Shown here piece after piece: positions 1 to 7,662 of a stretch of DNA of 12,647 nt. Source of the stretch: an uncultured Cellvibrio sp. GTDB lineage: Bacteria; Pseudomonadota; Gammaproteobacteria; Pseudomonadales; Cellvibrionaceae. Position 1 is the first letter of the stretch; each line of letters opens with the position of its first letter. Both the position numbers and the translations under genes were made by a program. Where the stretch lies: positions 1 through 12,647 of the forward strand of contig CAMLOU010000122.1 of NCBI GenBank assembly GCA_946481735.1, given 5' to 3'. The notes under the pieces were generated by a model. The model had not been told where the DNA came from, did not search any database, and worked only from the letters and a program-made list of their open reading frames with translations.

Positions 1-1887
1 CTGATTCTGGTGGCCGGCATGCTGGTAGATGGTGCGATTGTGGTGAGTGAATTGGCCGATCGGCACCTCCATGAAGGGCAGGGTCCGAAAGAGGCTTGGA
101 TCAACGCGGCAGCACGCATGAGTTGGCCGGTTATTGCCTCCACCGCAACCACCTTGTCGGTGTTTTTCCCGTTGTTGTTCTGGCCGGGTGTGGTGGGTGA
201 ATTTATGAAATACCTGCCGGCGACGGTGATTTTATGTTTGCTGGCATCGCTACTGATGGCACTGATTTTTTTGCCGACGATGGGGGCCGTGAGTACGAAA
301 AAACCCGCACAGGAAGAGCCGGTCAGTGGCCAGTTTATGGAAAAATACCGCCACGCGTTGGGCACCTTATTGCGTTATCCCGGCTACACATTCCTTGGCA
401 CCCTGGGCCTTATCGTCGTTATCTATATCGCCTACATGCAATTTAATCACGGGGTAGAATTTTTTCCTGATATTGAGCCGGAAACGGTGCAGCTTCATGT
501 GCGTGCACGCGGTGATTTATCCATTTATGAAAAAGATCGGGTGCTGAAACGGATTGAAAAACGCCTTGCAAACTATTCCGAAGTGGAAGCCGTTTATGCG
601 CGCAGCTTTGCCATGCCGGACGAGCAAATGGGGACTGATGTCATCGGCGTTTTGCAATTTCAGTTAATTGATTGGCACGAGCGCCGCCGCGCCAAAGAAA
701 TTACTGATGCAATGTACGCTGCCGTTGCCGACATACCCGGTATTGTGCTGGAGTTCCGCGAGCAGGAACAGGGACCGGGGCAGGGGAAGCCGGTTCAATT
801 GCGGGTGAGCGCAACCGATCCTGCCTTGATGGATGAAGCCGTAACCCAGGTGCGCAATCTGATGGAAGATATCGGTGGCTTTATCGATATTGAGGATGAC
901 CGCACCTTGCCCGGTATTGAATGGCGGATTGAAGTTGATCGCGAAGCGGCGGCGCGGCTTGGTGCTGATGTGCTTACTGTCGGTAATGCGGTGCAGTTGG
1001 TTACCAACGGGTTGTTGTTGGCGACTTATCGCCCGGAAGATGCAACCGATGAAGTGGATATTCGGGTACGCCTGCCGGGCGACTGGCGTTCCATCGAGCA
1101 GCTCTCACGCTTGACCGTAAACACCACACGCGGGCAGGTTGCCTTACCCTACTTTGTTGATGTGCTGCCCGGACAAAAAACCGGCACGGTACGGCGGGTG
1201 GACAGCATGCGCACCACAACGATCCAGGCGGATATTGCACCGGGCGAGCGATTGGACGCTTTATTAGATCAACTGCGCGAAAAATATGATCAATTGCCGG
1301 AGGGCGTAGAGATAAGAATTGACGGTGAAGATGCTGACCAGCGTGAGGCTGCACAATTTTTAATGTCAGCATTTTTAATTGCGATTTTTTTGATGGCATT
1401 GATTCTGATTATTCAATTCAACAGTGTCTACCAAACGGTATTGGTATTGTCCGCCATTGTATTTTCCACGGCCGGGGTGCTGCTTGGTCTGCTCGTTAAT
1501 GGACAATCCTTCGGCATTGTGATGGTCGGCATGGGTGTGATTGCGCTGGCCGGTATTGTGGTCAATAACAATATTATTTTGATCGACACCTATAACATTC
1601 TGCGCCGTGACGGGATGAACCCCTATGAAGCTGCACTGGAAACCGGCTGCCTCAGGCTCCGGCCAGTCTTGCTTACGGCGGTAACTACCATTCTCGGTTT
1701 AATGCCCATGGTATTGGGCGTTAACGTCAATTTGCTTGAGCCCAGCCTGGGATGGGGTGCGCCTTCCACGCAGTGGTGGACCCAGCTCTCCAGCGCCATA
1801 GCCGGCGGCCTTACCTTTGCTACGCTACTCACGCTGCTGTTGACGCCGTGTATGTTAATTCTGGGTGCGCGATTCCTTAAGCGTTGA
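1..1887 (+). CDS. RND-family efflux pump inner-membrane subunit, 5' end cut by window (C-terminal 628 residues)
   Basis: Inner-membrane proton-driven RND transporter subunit, which normally works as a trimer with a periplasmic adaptor and an outer-membrane channel. The frame is open from base 1, so the gene starts upstream; about 400 of roughly 1,030 residues are missing. Visible residue 1 falls in TM4 (GMLVDGAIVV at 6-15). TM5 and TM6 follow (about 38-95), then TM7 (about 120-145), a large periplasmic domain opening with the RND signature EFFPDIEP (153-160), TM8-TM10 (about 447-530) and TM11-TM12 (about 550-625). The AcrB proton-relay positions are only partly kept: Asp10 matches D407, Gly11 stands at D408, and Asn522 in VVNNNIILID stands at K940. 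This pattern belongs to the 'GMLVDNAIVV / VVNNAIVLID' branch of RND proteins, which differs from AcrB. No adaptor gene is visible, so the substrate cannot be told. The thioesterase gene starts 46 bases after the stop. Confidence 0.93.
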   Translation: MILVAGMLVDGAIVVSELADRHLHEGQGPKEAWINAAARMSWPVIASTATTLSVFFPLLFWPGVVGEFMKYLPATVILCLLASLLMALIFLPTMGAVSTKKPAQEEPVSGQFMEKYRHALGTLLRYPGYTFLGTLGLIVVIYIAYMQFNHGVEFFPDIEPETVQLHVRARGDLSIYEKDRVLKRIEKRLANYSEVEAVYARSFAMPDEQMGTDVIGVLQFQLIDWHERRRAKEITDAMYAAVADIPGIVLEFREQEQGPGQGKPVQLRVSATDPALMDEAVTQVRNLMEDIGGFIDIEDDRTLPGIEWRIEVDREAAARLGADVLTVGNAVQLVTNGLLLATYRPEDATDEVDIRVRLPGDWRSIEQLSRLTVNTTRGQVALPYFVDVLPGQKTGTVRRVDSMRTTTIQADIAPGERLDALLDQLREKYDQLPEGVEIRIDGEDADQREAAQFLMSAFLIAIFLMALILIIQFNSVYQTVLVLSAIVFSTAGVLLGLLVNGQSFGIVMVGMGVIALAGIVVNNNIILIDTYNILRRDGMNPYEAALETGCLRLRPVLLTAVTTILGLMPMVLGVNVNLLEPSLGWGAPSTQWWTQLSSAIAGGLTFATLLTLLLTPCMLILGARFLKR

Positions 1888-1933
1888 TATTATGCCGCTT
1901 CTTTTTAACATCGCTATAAGGAATAGATTAACC

Positions 1934-2344
1934 ATGGCAACCTTCAGACTCGATTTCAAAGTGCGTGATTATGAGTGTGATATTCAGGGCATTGTTAACA
2001 ATGGCGTCTATCAAAATTATCTTGAACATGCGCGTCACGAATTCCTGCTGGAGCGCGGTGCCAATTTTGCCGAGCTGGCAGCGCAGGGCGTTAACCTGGT
2101 GGTCCTGCGTGCGGGATTGGATTACAAATGGCCATTAAAAAGCGGCGATGAATTTTATGTGGATGTTGTGATAGAACAATCATCGCGGGTTAAATTTGAT
2201 TTTGTACAGAATATTTACCGTAAATCAGATGACAAGCTATGCCTGAGTGCGCGAATTACCGGTACCTCGCTCAATGAACGTGGACGCCCCTTTGTGCCCG
2301 ACGCTGTCGCCGCGTTGTTTAGCGAGGCAAATACCCCTATCTGA
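1934..2344 (+). CDS. Hotdog-fold acyl-CoA thioesterase, 4HBT/YbgC type
   Basis: Small cytosolic thioesterase of 136 residues, expected to hydrolyse an acyl-CoA-type thioester. The N-terminal region VRDYECDIQGIVNNGVYQNY has the 4HBT/YbgC pattern; Asp in CDIQGIV aligns with the catalytic Asp of 4-hydroxybenzoyl-CoA thioesterase (DPAGIV). It is followed by NYLEHAR, the usual start of the long hotdog helix. The size is typical of the family. I chose ATG 1934 because the protein then begins at the first beta strand (ATFRLDFKVRDYE) and AAGGA lies at 1918-1922, a slightly long spacing of 11 bases. The frame is also open upstream from 1865 (GTG) and 1892 (ATG), but those starts add residues the family lacks, and the first overlaps the RND gene. 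The gene sits between the RND pump and arsJ on the same strand. Its substrate is unknown. Confidence 0.85.
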   Translation: MATFRLDFKVRDYECDIQGIVNNGVYQNYLEHARHEFLLERGANFAELAAQGVNLVVLRAGLDYKWPLKSGDEFYVDVVIEQSSRVKFDFVQNIYRKSDDKLCLSARITGTSLNERGRPFVPDAVAALFSEANTPI

Positions 2345-2410
2345 ACGGGCTATATCCTCTTGGTTTCCTTATTGTCCCCATTGCTGCTGTTGCCGTAACT
2401 GCTTCTTGGT

Positions 2411-2416
2411 GAGGAG
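2411..2416 (+). promoter_or_regulatory. Ribosome binding site of arsJ
   Basis: GAGGAG lies 7 bases before ATG 2424. This fixes the arsJ start and argues against the in-frame upstream extension beginning at 2247, which would overlap the thioesterase gene. Confidence 0.75.
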
Positions 2417-2423
2417 TGTACGA

Positions 2424-3632
2424 ATGAATACCGAGATCAAGCAATATCTGGTGATCACCGGTAATTATTGGGCCTTTACCCTGACCGATGGGGCATTGCG
2501 CATGCTGGTGGTGCTGTATTTCCATCAGTTGGGCTATAGCCCTTTACAGATTGCTGGATTGTTTTTGTTTTATGAAATCTTCGGTGTAATTACCAATTTA
2601 ATCGGGGGTTACCTCGGCGCACGCATTGGTTTGAACCGCACCATGAATATTGGTTTAGCGCTGCAAGTTGTCGCGCTACTGATGCTCGCTGTACCTTCCG
2701 CGATGCTGACTGTGGTGTGGGTGATGGCAGCCCAGGCGTTATCCGGTATTGCTAAAGACCTCAATAAGATGAGCGCAAAAAGCTCGATTAAATTGTTAGT
2801 GCCGGGCGATCAGCAAGGGCAGTTATTTAAATGGGTGGCTTTACTTACCGGGTCTAAAAACGCACTAAAAGGCGTTGGATTTTTTCTCGGTGGCGCCTTG
2901 TTGGCGATGATTGGTTTTACCGGTGCCGTTGTTGCAATGGCGGCCGTTCTACTGATTATCTGGCTGGCCAGTTTGATTCTATTAAAAAAAGATTTGGGCA
3001 AAGCCAAAGCGAAACCCAAGTTCAGCACCTTGTTTTCCAAAAGTCGTGCCATTAACGTCTTGTCGGCCGCGCGATTGTTTTTATTTGGCGCACGGGATGT
3101 GTGGTTTGTGATTGCTTTGCCGGTATTTCTCAGTAGCCAGTTAGGTTGGAGTTTTTGGTGGGTGGGCGGTTTTCTGGCGGCGTGGGTAATTGGTTACGGC
3201 ATTGTGCAATCCATTGCGCCACTGTTGATTAAACGATCCCCATCTGCTTCGCCCGGCGGATCTGAAGCCTTGTTATGGGCAATCGTGCTGACCATTATTC
3301 CTGCGGCAATTGCGTTGGGGTTGCAAGCGGGATTGTCTGCAACCATTGTATTAATGGGTGGCTTGTTAGCATTTGGTGTGGTTTTTGCGATTAACTCATC
3401 CTTGCACAGTTTTCTGATTGTGAGTTACGCCAAAGAAGATGGCGTCTCCCTGGACGTGGGTTTTTATTATATGGCTAACGCTGCAGGCCGTTTGCTGGGA
3501 ACTTTGTTGTCGGGATGGGTTTATCAGGCAGCTGGCCTTACAGCCTGCTTGTGGGTTTCAGCATTATTGATAGGATTGGCGGCGCTTATTTCGGTGGCTT
3601 TGCCCAAAAATACTGTGCCGACGAAAATTTAA
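2424..3632 (+). CDS. arsJ: Organoarsenical efflux MFS transporter ArsJ
   Basis: Inner-membrane major-facilitator exporter of 402 residues. ArsJ exports 1-arseno-3-phosphoglycerate, the unstable product made when a glyceraldehyde-3-phosphate dehydrogenase uses arsenate in place of phosphate, and so gives arsenate resistance (established for the family). I recognise the protein from long conserved blocks: ITGNYWAFTLTDGALRMLVV (11-30), GGYLGARIGLNRT (61-73, MFS motif A position), SGIAKDLNKMSAKSSIKLLV (107-126), LLTGSKNALKGVGFFLGG (140-157) and, near the C terminus, SYAKEDGVSLDVGFYYMANA. About 12 hydrophobic segments are visible and the length is normal (about 400-410). ATG 2424 is supported by its ribosome binding site and by homology starting at residue 1. 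No GAPDH, arsR or other ars gene is visible, which is unusual. It probably shares a transcript with the thioesterase 79 bases upstream. Confidence 0.87.
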   Translation: MNTEIKQYLVITGNYWAFTLTDGALRMLVVLYFHQLGYSPLQIAGLFLFYEIFGVITNLIGGYLGARIGLNRTMNIGLALQVVALLMLAVPSAMLTVVWVMAAQALSGIAKDLNKMSAKSSIKLLVPGDQQGQLFKWVALLTGSKNALKGVGFFLGGALLAMIGFTGAVVAMAAVLLIIWLASLILLKKDLGKAKAKPKFSTLFSKSRAINVLSAARLFLFGARDVWFVIALPVFLSSQLGWSFWWVGGFLAAWVIGYGIVQSIAPLLIKRSPSASPGGSEALLWAIVLTIIPAAIALGLQAGLSATIVLMGGLLAFGVVFAINSSLHSFLIVSYAKEDGVSLDVGFYYMANAAGRLLGTLLSGWVYQAAGLTACLWVSALLIGLAALISVALPKNTVPTKI

Positions 3633-3760
3633 ACCGCAACAGATAGCCCCCAACCAGCAAAGTCACAAGCAATCACAATATAGATACTCATGGCACGTCG
3701 GGACATAGATGACGAGCCATCCCCACCACCTACGCGACAACCGCAACCACTTTAATTCAA

Positions 3761-3787
3761 CAATAAAGTGCCCCGCATAGCGGGGCA
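3761..3787 (-). terminator. Intrinsic terminator of the TonB-C-like gene, possibly bidirectional
   Basis: The hairpin TGCCCCG (3769-3775) / CGGGGCA (3781-3787) has a 5-base loop. On the minus strand it is followed by CTTTATTG. It begins 19 bases after the stop codon of the minus-strand gene ending at 3807. On the plus strand the tail is only TTCAATT, so termination of arsJ transcripts here is possible but weaker. A second inverted repeat, CACTTTA (3748-3754) / TAAAGTG (3764-3770), overlaps the stem by two bases. Confidence 0.75.
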
Positions 3788-3806
3788 TTCAATTAATAAT
3801 CCAGCA

Positions 3807-4532
3807 TTATTTGGCGTAATTTAGCACGGCAATATAATGCATCTCGGTCAGCTGGTTGTTCACTAATCCTGGTATGAACCTGGTTTGTTTTAACGCGGTT
3901 TCAATAACAGCCGCGTCACGCTTGCCTTTCCCCCGGGCATCCAGCGTGCTGACACTGGCTACATCCCCATTGGTTTTTACTGTTCCGATAACGCGGGTAA
4001 GGCGCCCTTTATTAAAGAAAGGCTTACCCTGAGCCCACGTATTTTGCGAATATCCGCTAAACCAATCTTGTTGATCGAGGCGTTCCTGTGGGGCTACATA
4101 ATTATATCCGTGCTGAGCCTGTAAGGTACCGAGATTAGGCAGCATTAAAATATCGGGCTGATCACCAGTGCGGGAATACACCACGCGGAATTGTACGCGG
4201 ACAGGAACAGCTTGATCGTCAATTCTGGCGGGCACAAAAGAGACACTATCAAGAGCATCCAGAGTTTGTTGGCGCAAGTTAGCAACCTCATTGTCCTGAT
4301 AACACAGTGTATTGCTGATCATGCCGGATGTAGCAACATCGGTTTGGCAGTAAACAGCTATAGTTGTAAAGCCACCTTCGAAAGTATCCGGGAGATTAAC
4401 TTTTGCGGTAAGTTGACTGACGGCATCGCCAAACTGCGCAGGGGTATAAGTCTCGGCGCTACTGGAGAAGGGCAGAACAGCTGCAATGATAGTTAAAGCA
4501 CTGAGCATTTTTTTATAAAGAGTAGTTTGCAT
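3807..4532 (-). CDS. Exported periplasmic protein with two TonB-C-like modules, no membrane anchor
   Basis: Protein of 241 residues that I read as periplasmic. Residues 1-26 form a signal peptide (charged start, hydrophobic LSALTIIAAVLPF, cleavage after SSSA). Two modules resemble the TonB C-terminal fold: about 52-120, ending SVSFVPARIDDQAVPVRVQF, and about 176-240, with AVIETALKQTRFIPGLVNNQ followed by a final strand YIAVLNYA. In TonB_C domains the matching segment is 'A..AV..+rF.PA...G.PV...v.v'. A true TonB has an uncleaved N-terminal membrane helix and a Pro-rich linker; both are absent, so it is unlikely to transmit proton-motive force itself. Cys62 and Cys77 could form a disulfide. The start has a strong GAGGAGG (4537-4543) 4 bases upstream. 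The gene lies downstream of the TonB-dependent receptor on the same strand, but a terminator lies between, so it probably has its own promoter. Function unknown. Confidence 0.78.
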   Translation of the reverse strand: MQTTLYKKMLSALTIIAAVLPFSSSAETYTPAQFGDAVSQLTAKVNLPDTFEGGFTTIAVYCQTDVATSGMISNTLCYQDNEVANLRQQTLDALDSVSFVPARIDDQAVPVRVQFRVVYSRTGDQPDILMLPNLGTLQAQHGYNYVAPQERLDQQDWFSGYSQNTWAQGKPFFNKGRLTRVIGTVKTNGDVASVSTLDARGKGKRDAAVIETALKQTRFIPGLVNNQLTEMHYIAVLNYAK

Positions 4533-4859
4533 AGGTCCTCCTCAAAACGGGTATAAGAGCATGCTATGTCGTTAATAAACGCTTGGATGCCCCATTTATG
4601 GGATCTGTTCGCGCCAGAAGAGGGCGTTAAACGATCTTGTTATAAGAGTAACAGTTGCAAATCATACTATTGTTAATAATTCATGACATTTTAGAAATAT
4701 TTGAAAATATATTTTTCTATCGAAATACGATTATTAATTATTCGATTAAATTGAAATAAAAGTGTCATATTTCGTATGGAAGGTTAGGGCAAGCGAGAGG
4801 AATAACAAAAAAGGCCGCTCAAGGAGCGGCCAAGAAGCGGAAGCCAAAAACACCAATTC
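4533..4859. other. Intergenic region with an AT-rich block, upstream of the TonB-C-like gene
   Basis: No gene was found in these 327 bases. The part next to the receptor gene holds its terminator. Bases about 4661-4765 are very AT-rich (roughly four-fifths A/T) and contain several short inverted repeats, for example CGAAATA (4721-4727) and TATTTCG (4768-4774). The minus-strand hexamer TATAAC (4644-4639) could be a -10 element, but I found no good -35 at 16-18 bases. The promoter of the minus-strand gene starting at 4532 most likely lies here, because the receptor transcript should end at 4807-4831. Confidence 0.5.
4807..4831 (-). terminator. Rho-independent terminator of the TonB-dependent receptor gene
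   Basis: Perfect 8-bp GC-rich stem GGCCGCTC (4813-4820) / GAGCGGCC (4824-4831) with loop AAG. On the minus strand six consecutive T follow (plus-strand A run 4807-4812). It begins 28 bases after the receptor stop codon, a classic intrinsic terminator that separates the receptor from the downstream TonB-C-like gene. Confidence 0.9.
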
Positions 4860-7547
4860 TTAGAATGAGTAACGCAAGTCCAAACTGAAACTGGTGCCCA
4901 CATCCTGTTCCAGAATAGTTACGTTTTGTCCCTGACTATTAACTTGTTCAAAAGCTCTGGTTTCATCCAGGATGTTGCCGACCTTCAGTTTTGCTGTCAG
5001 AGACTCCGTCGGATAGAAGGAGTAAACGATATCCAGAGAATTGAAAGGTTTCTCGTAGGCATCATCATGACCATCCTGGCGAGCAGCATAATAGATTCTT
5101 TCACCAAAGACGTTATAAACCAGAGAAACGCTGTGCATACCATTATCAGAATCATAACCAAGCTGCATATTGGCAACATAATCAGATTGGCCGGTCATCT
5201 GGCGAATGGGATTGGTATAACCAACATCTGCTGAAGATTCTATTTCAGAATCTGACAAGGTCACATTACCCGATATGAAGAATCCTGCTCCGATATCTTT
5301 CAAACCTTCAAACTCCGCGCCATAAATTTCACCGGCTTCAGCGTTATAGAAAGTTAATTGGATATTGTCATCGGAACCTGGCTCACGACTCTGCTCAATG
5401 GGGTCGGCAATGTCCTTATAGAACAGGGTTACAGTGAAGTTATCACCGTTGTCATAAAACCATTCTGTGCGAACTTCAAAATGATCGATCTCTGAAGAGA
5501 CCAATAAAGGATTACCTTTAACCTGGACATCAAGATCCGGGTCGATATAGTACACTTCTGAAACTTCACGCAAGTCGGGGCGGACCAGTGTTTGAGCGAA
5601 ACTCGCGCGTACCTGGAAGTCCTCTGTGCCCATAAAGCCTTGATTCATGTAAGTCAGCGCCAGAGAAGGGTACCAGCCGTCATCACGAATAGCATAACGT
5701 TGATCCTCTTCCTGAATCGCATCAATTAAATCTACGATATATTGACCGGTGTAATCGAGTAAGTCGAGTGGCAGTAAAGCTTGGCGGAATTCTTCATAGC
5801 GCGCGCCACCAGTAAGCCGCCAGGTTTCATTCCACTTTAGATCGAACATACCATAGGCCGCATCGGTCATTTGTGCGGCGATATAGCTCTCTGTGCCCAA
5901 ACCGGTGCCCATCGTTAACTCAAAACGATTGTCCGGGTTATTGATGTTGGTGTCGGTGAATACATTTCCCGGTGTGTTATTTAACGTTGCTGCTGGAACA
6001 CCATTGGTGCCGATGTTAGCGGTATAACCAAAATACTCACGCGCTTTATCGTTATAGCTGTAGCCGGCAGATAAGGTAATTTCTGTGTTATCAAAGAAAA
6101 AGGGAATATCGATATTTCCGCCGTAACTTTCGACATCATCTTGCAGATTCAGGAACTCAAATGCAGCGGTAGTTGCTGACACAAAGAGTTGTGTATTGAT
6201 GACATCACCGGTATCCGGATCAAGCTGATTGCTACCTTTAACGGTAGCCTTGCCGGGAATATTAGTCTCTACACTGGAGTCAGAATAGAACCAGTCAACA
6301 TTAATAGTACCCAGGGTATTACCAGCTAATTGATCAAATTTGTGCTCACCGAGTGCTTGATAAACTTCCAGTTCCCGCTCTTCATAGCGGGTGATGTAAT
6401 CCACTAGCTGGCGATTTTCGCTAGCCGGGTTATTGGCGTCATAGCCAGCCTGGATTTGTGCTTCATCTTCGGTGATATCAATTTTGTAGGCATTCAGTTC
6501 CAGATTGTGATTTTCCTGGAAATTTAATCCCATATTAAAGCTGAGTAGTTCGCGCGTCTCTTCAATAGTGCGATCAGTTTGTGAATAAATTTCTTCCGGG
6601 TTGCCGATACCCTGGCGGAATTGATTTTTGTTGCGGACTTCCTGATCGTGAGAGGCGTTTACCACAGCACCAAAGCGCCAATCATCCCCGACGTCCCACG
6701 AGTTGCCTAAGGCAAGGGCACCGCTGATATCAATGGGGTTGGATTTTTCTTTAATTTCAATATTGCGATTCAAACTCAGGATCAAATCGCGATTGATTTG
6801 ACGGGCTTGTAATATCTGTTCTGGCGATGGAGAGCCCCCATCAGTATCAATAATATCAGCAATATTATTGATATTGAGTCGGCCTTGATAGGTATCTAAA
6901 GCATTATCGATGGCAGCCGGAAGGCCATCAACAGCTCCGCCACTACGATAGCTTAATCCATCATCAGAACTTTCTGAGTTCATACCTGTTCCGATAGCCA
7001 TTTCAAACAGGAATTCTTCAGGAATGCTTTTTGTTTTAATATCGACATTACCACCGCCGAAATGTGCAGGTAAATCCGGAGAATAGGACTTTTGAACTTT
7101 CAGGTTTTCTACAATAGAGGAGGGGATAATATCCAGGGGTAATACATTGCGTGTCAGTTCCGGCGAAGGTACCGCTGCACCATTTAGCTGCACGCTGGCA
7201 TAACGCTCACCCAGGCCACGAACATACACGTATTGGCCTTCTTTTACAGTAACACCAGGGACGCGCAAAAGTGCCATTGCTACATCAGAGTCGCCGGCGC
7301 GCGCGATTTGATCTGCACCAAGGATATCAGCGGAGAATGCTTGTTCAAGGCGTTGCTCAACCACTGATTGCGCACCGCTTTTCAAGCGACCACTGACAAT
7401 CATTTCTTCAATAACCGGTGCGACAATAGGCGATGCAACAGGAGGCTCTTGCTCCTGCGCGCTGACCGCGCTGCCGGTGCACATCGCAAAAGAGGCGGCG
7501 GTAATGGCCAGTCCCAATTGACGCTGCTTTGTGTTTAATTTACGCAT
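4860..7547 (-). CDS. TonB-dependent outer-membrane receptor, substrate unknown
   Basis: Gated outer-membrane beta-barrel of 895 residues, which imports a substrate using energy from TonB-ExbBD. A signal peptide occupies about 1-30 (cleavage after AVSA). A TonB-box-like segment EEMIVSG lies at 47-53. The plug spans about 55-180 and carries QYVYVRGLGERYASVQLNGA (105-124), RNVLPLDIIPSSIVENLKVQ (133-152) and SPDLPAHFGGGNVDIKTK (156-173), all typical of proteobacterial TonB-dependent receptors. The rest is Tyr/Asn/Asp-rich barrel ending in SFSLDLRYSF, a good C-terminal beta-signal with terminal Phe. AAAAGG lies 8 bases before ATG 7547. It follows the lipoprotein gene by 115 bases on the same strand and ends in a strong terminator. 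Nothing in the sequence identifies the ligand: no siderophore or sugar-utilisation genes and no anti-sigma-factor-interacting N-terminal extension are present. Confidence 0.93.
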   Translation of the reverse strand: MRKLNTKQRQLGLAITAASFAMCTGSAVSAQEQEPPVASPIVAPVIEEMIVSGRLKSGAQSVVEQRLEQAFSADILGADQIARAGDSDVAMALLRVPGVTVKEGQYVYVRGLGERYASVQLNGAAVPSPELTRNVLPLDIIPSSIVENLKVQKSYSPDLPAHFGGGNVDIKTKSIPEEFLFEMAIGTGMNSESSDDGLSYRSGGAVDGLPAAIDNALDTYQGRLNINNIADIIDTDGGSPSPEQILQARQINRDLILSLNRNIEIKEKSNPIDISGALALGNSWDVGDDWRFGAVVNASHDQEVRNKNQFRQGIGNPEEIYSQTDRTIEETRELLSFNMGLNFQENHNLELNAYKIDITEDEAQIQAGYDANNPASENRQLVDYITRYEERELEVYQALGEHKFDQLAGNTLGTINVDWFYSDSSVETNIPGKATVKGSNQLDPDTGDVINTQLFVSATTAAFEFLNLQDDVESYGGNIDIPFFFDNTEITLSAGYSYNDKAREYFGYTANIGTNGVPAATLNNTPGNVFTDTNINNPDNRFELTMGTGLGTESYIAAQMTDAAYGMFDLKWNETWRLTGGARYEEFRQALLPLDLLDYTGQYIVDLIDAIQEEDQRYAIRDDGWYPSLALTYMNQGFMGTEDFQVRASFAQTLVRPDLREVSEVYYIDPDLDVQVKGNPLLVSSEIDHFEVRTEWFYDNGDNFTVTLFYKDIADPIEQSREPGSDDNIQLTFYNAEAGEIYGAEFEGLKDIGAGFFISGNVTLSDSEIESSADVGYTNPIRQMTGQSDYVANMQLGYDSDNGMHSVSLVYNVFGERIYYAARQDGHDDAYEKPFNSLDIVYSFYPTESLTAKLKVGNILDETRAFEQVNSQGQNVTILEQDVGTSFSLDLRYSF

Positions 7548-7597
7548 GATAAAAACCTTTTCAAAACAGGTTGATGTTGTGGCGCTGGCTATCTAGC

Positions 7598-7623
7598 AAT
7601 GAGGCGCCCGCAGGCGCCTCATT
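7598..7623 (-). promoter_or_regulatory. Intercistronic hairpin between lipoprotein and receptor genes
   Basis: Perfect 11-bp stem AATGAGGCGCC (7598-7608) / GGCGCCTCATT (7613-7623), loop CGCA, 39 bases after the lipoprotein stop. No T-run follows on either strand (minus-strand continuation GCTAGATAGCC), so it is not a standard terminator. It could stabilise the 3' end of the lipoprotein mRNA, be a processing site, or cause partial termination that keeps receptor expression below that of the lipoprotein. Confidence 0.6.
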
Positions 7624-7662
7624 AGGATTAACCAGCAACATGACGGCCTGATTAATTGCGTG

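Noticed and set aside
1001..1399. Minus-strand open frame of 132 codons inside the RND gene
   Set aside because: It is antisense to the conserved RND periplasmic domain, and the composition is that of a shadow frame.
2247..2423. N-terminal extension of arsJ from 2247
   Set aside because: It overlaps the thioesterase gene, has no family match, and a good ribosome binding site supports ATG 2424.
4191..4496. Plus-strand open frame of 101 codons opposite the TonB-C-like gene
   Set aside because: It is antisense to a gene with a signal peptide, ribosome binding site and terminator; no family resemblance.
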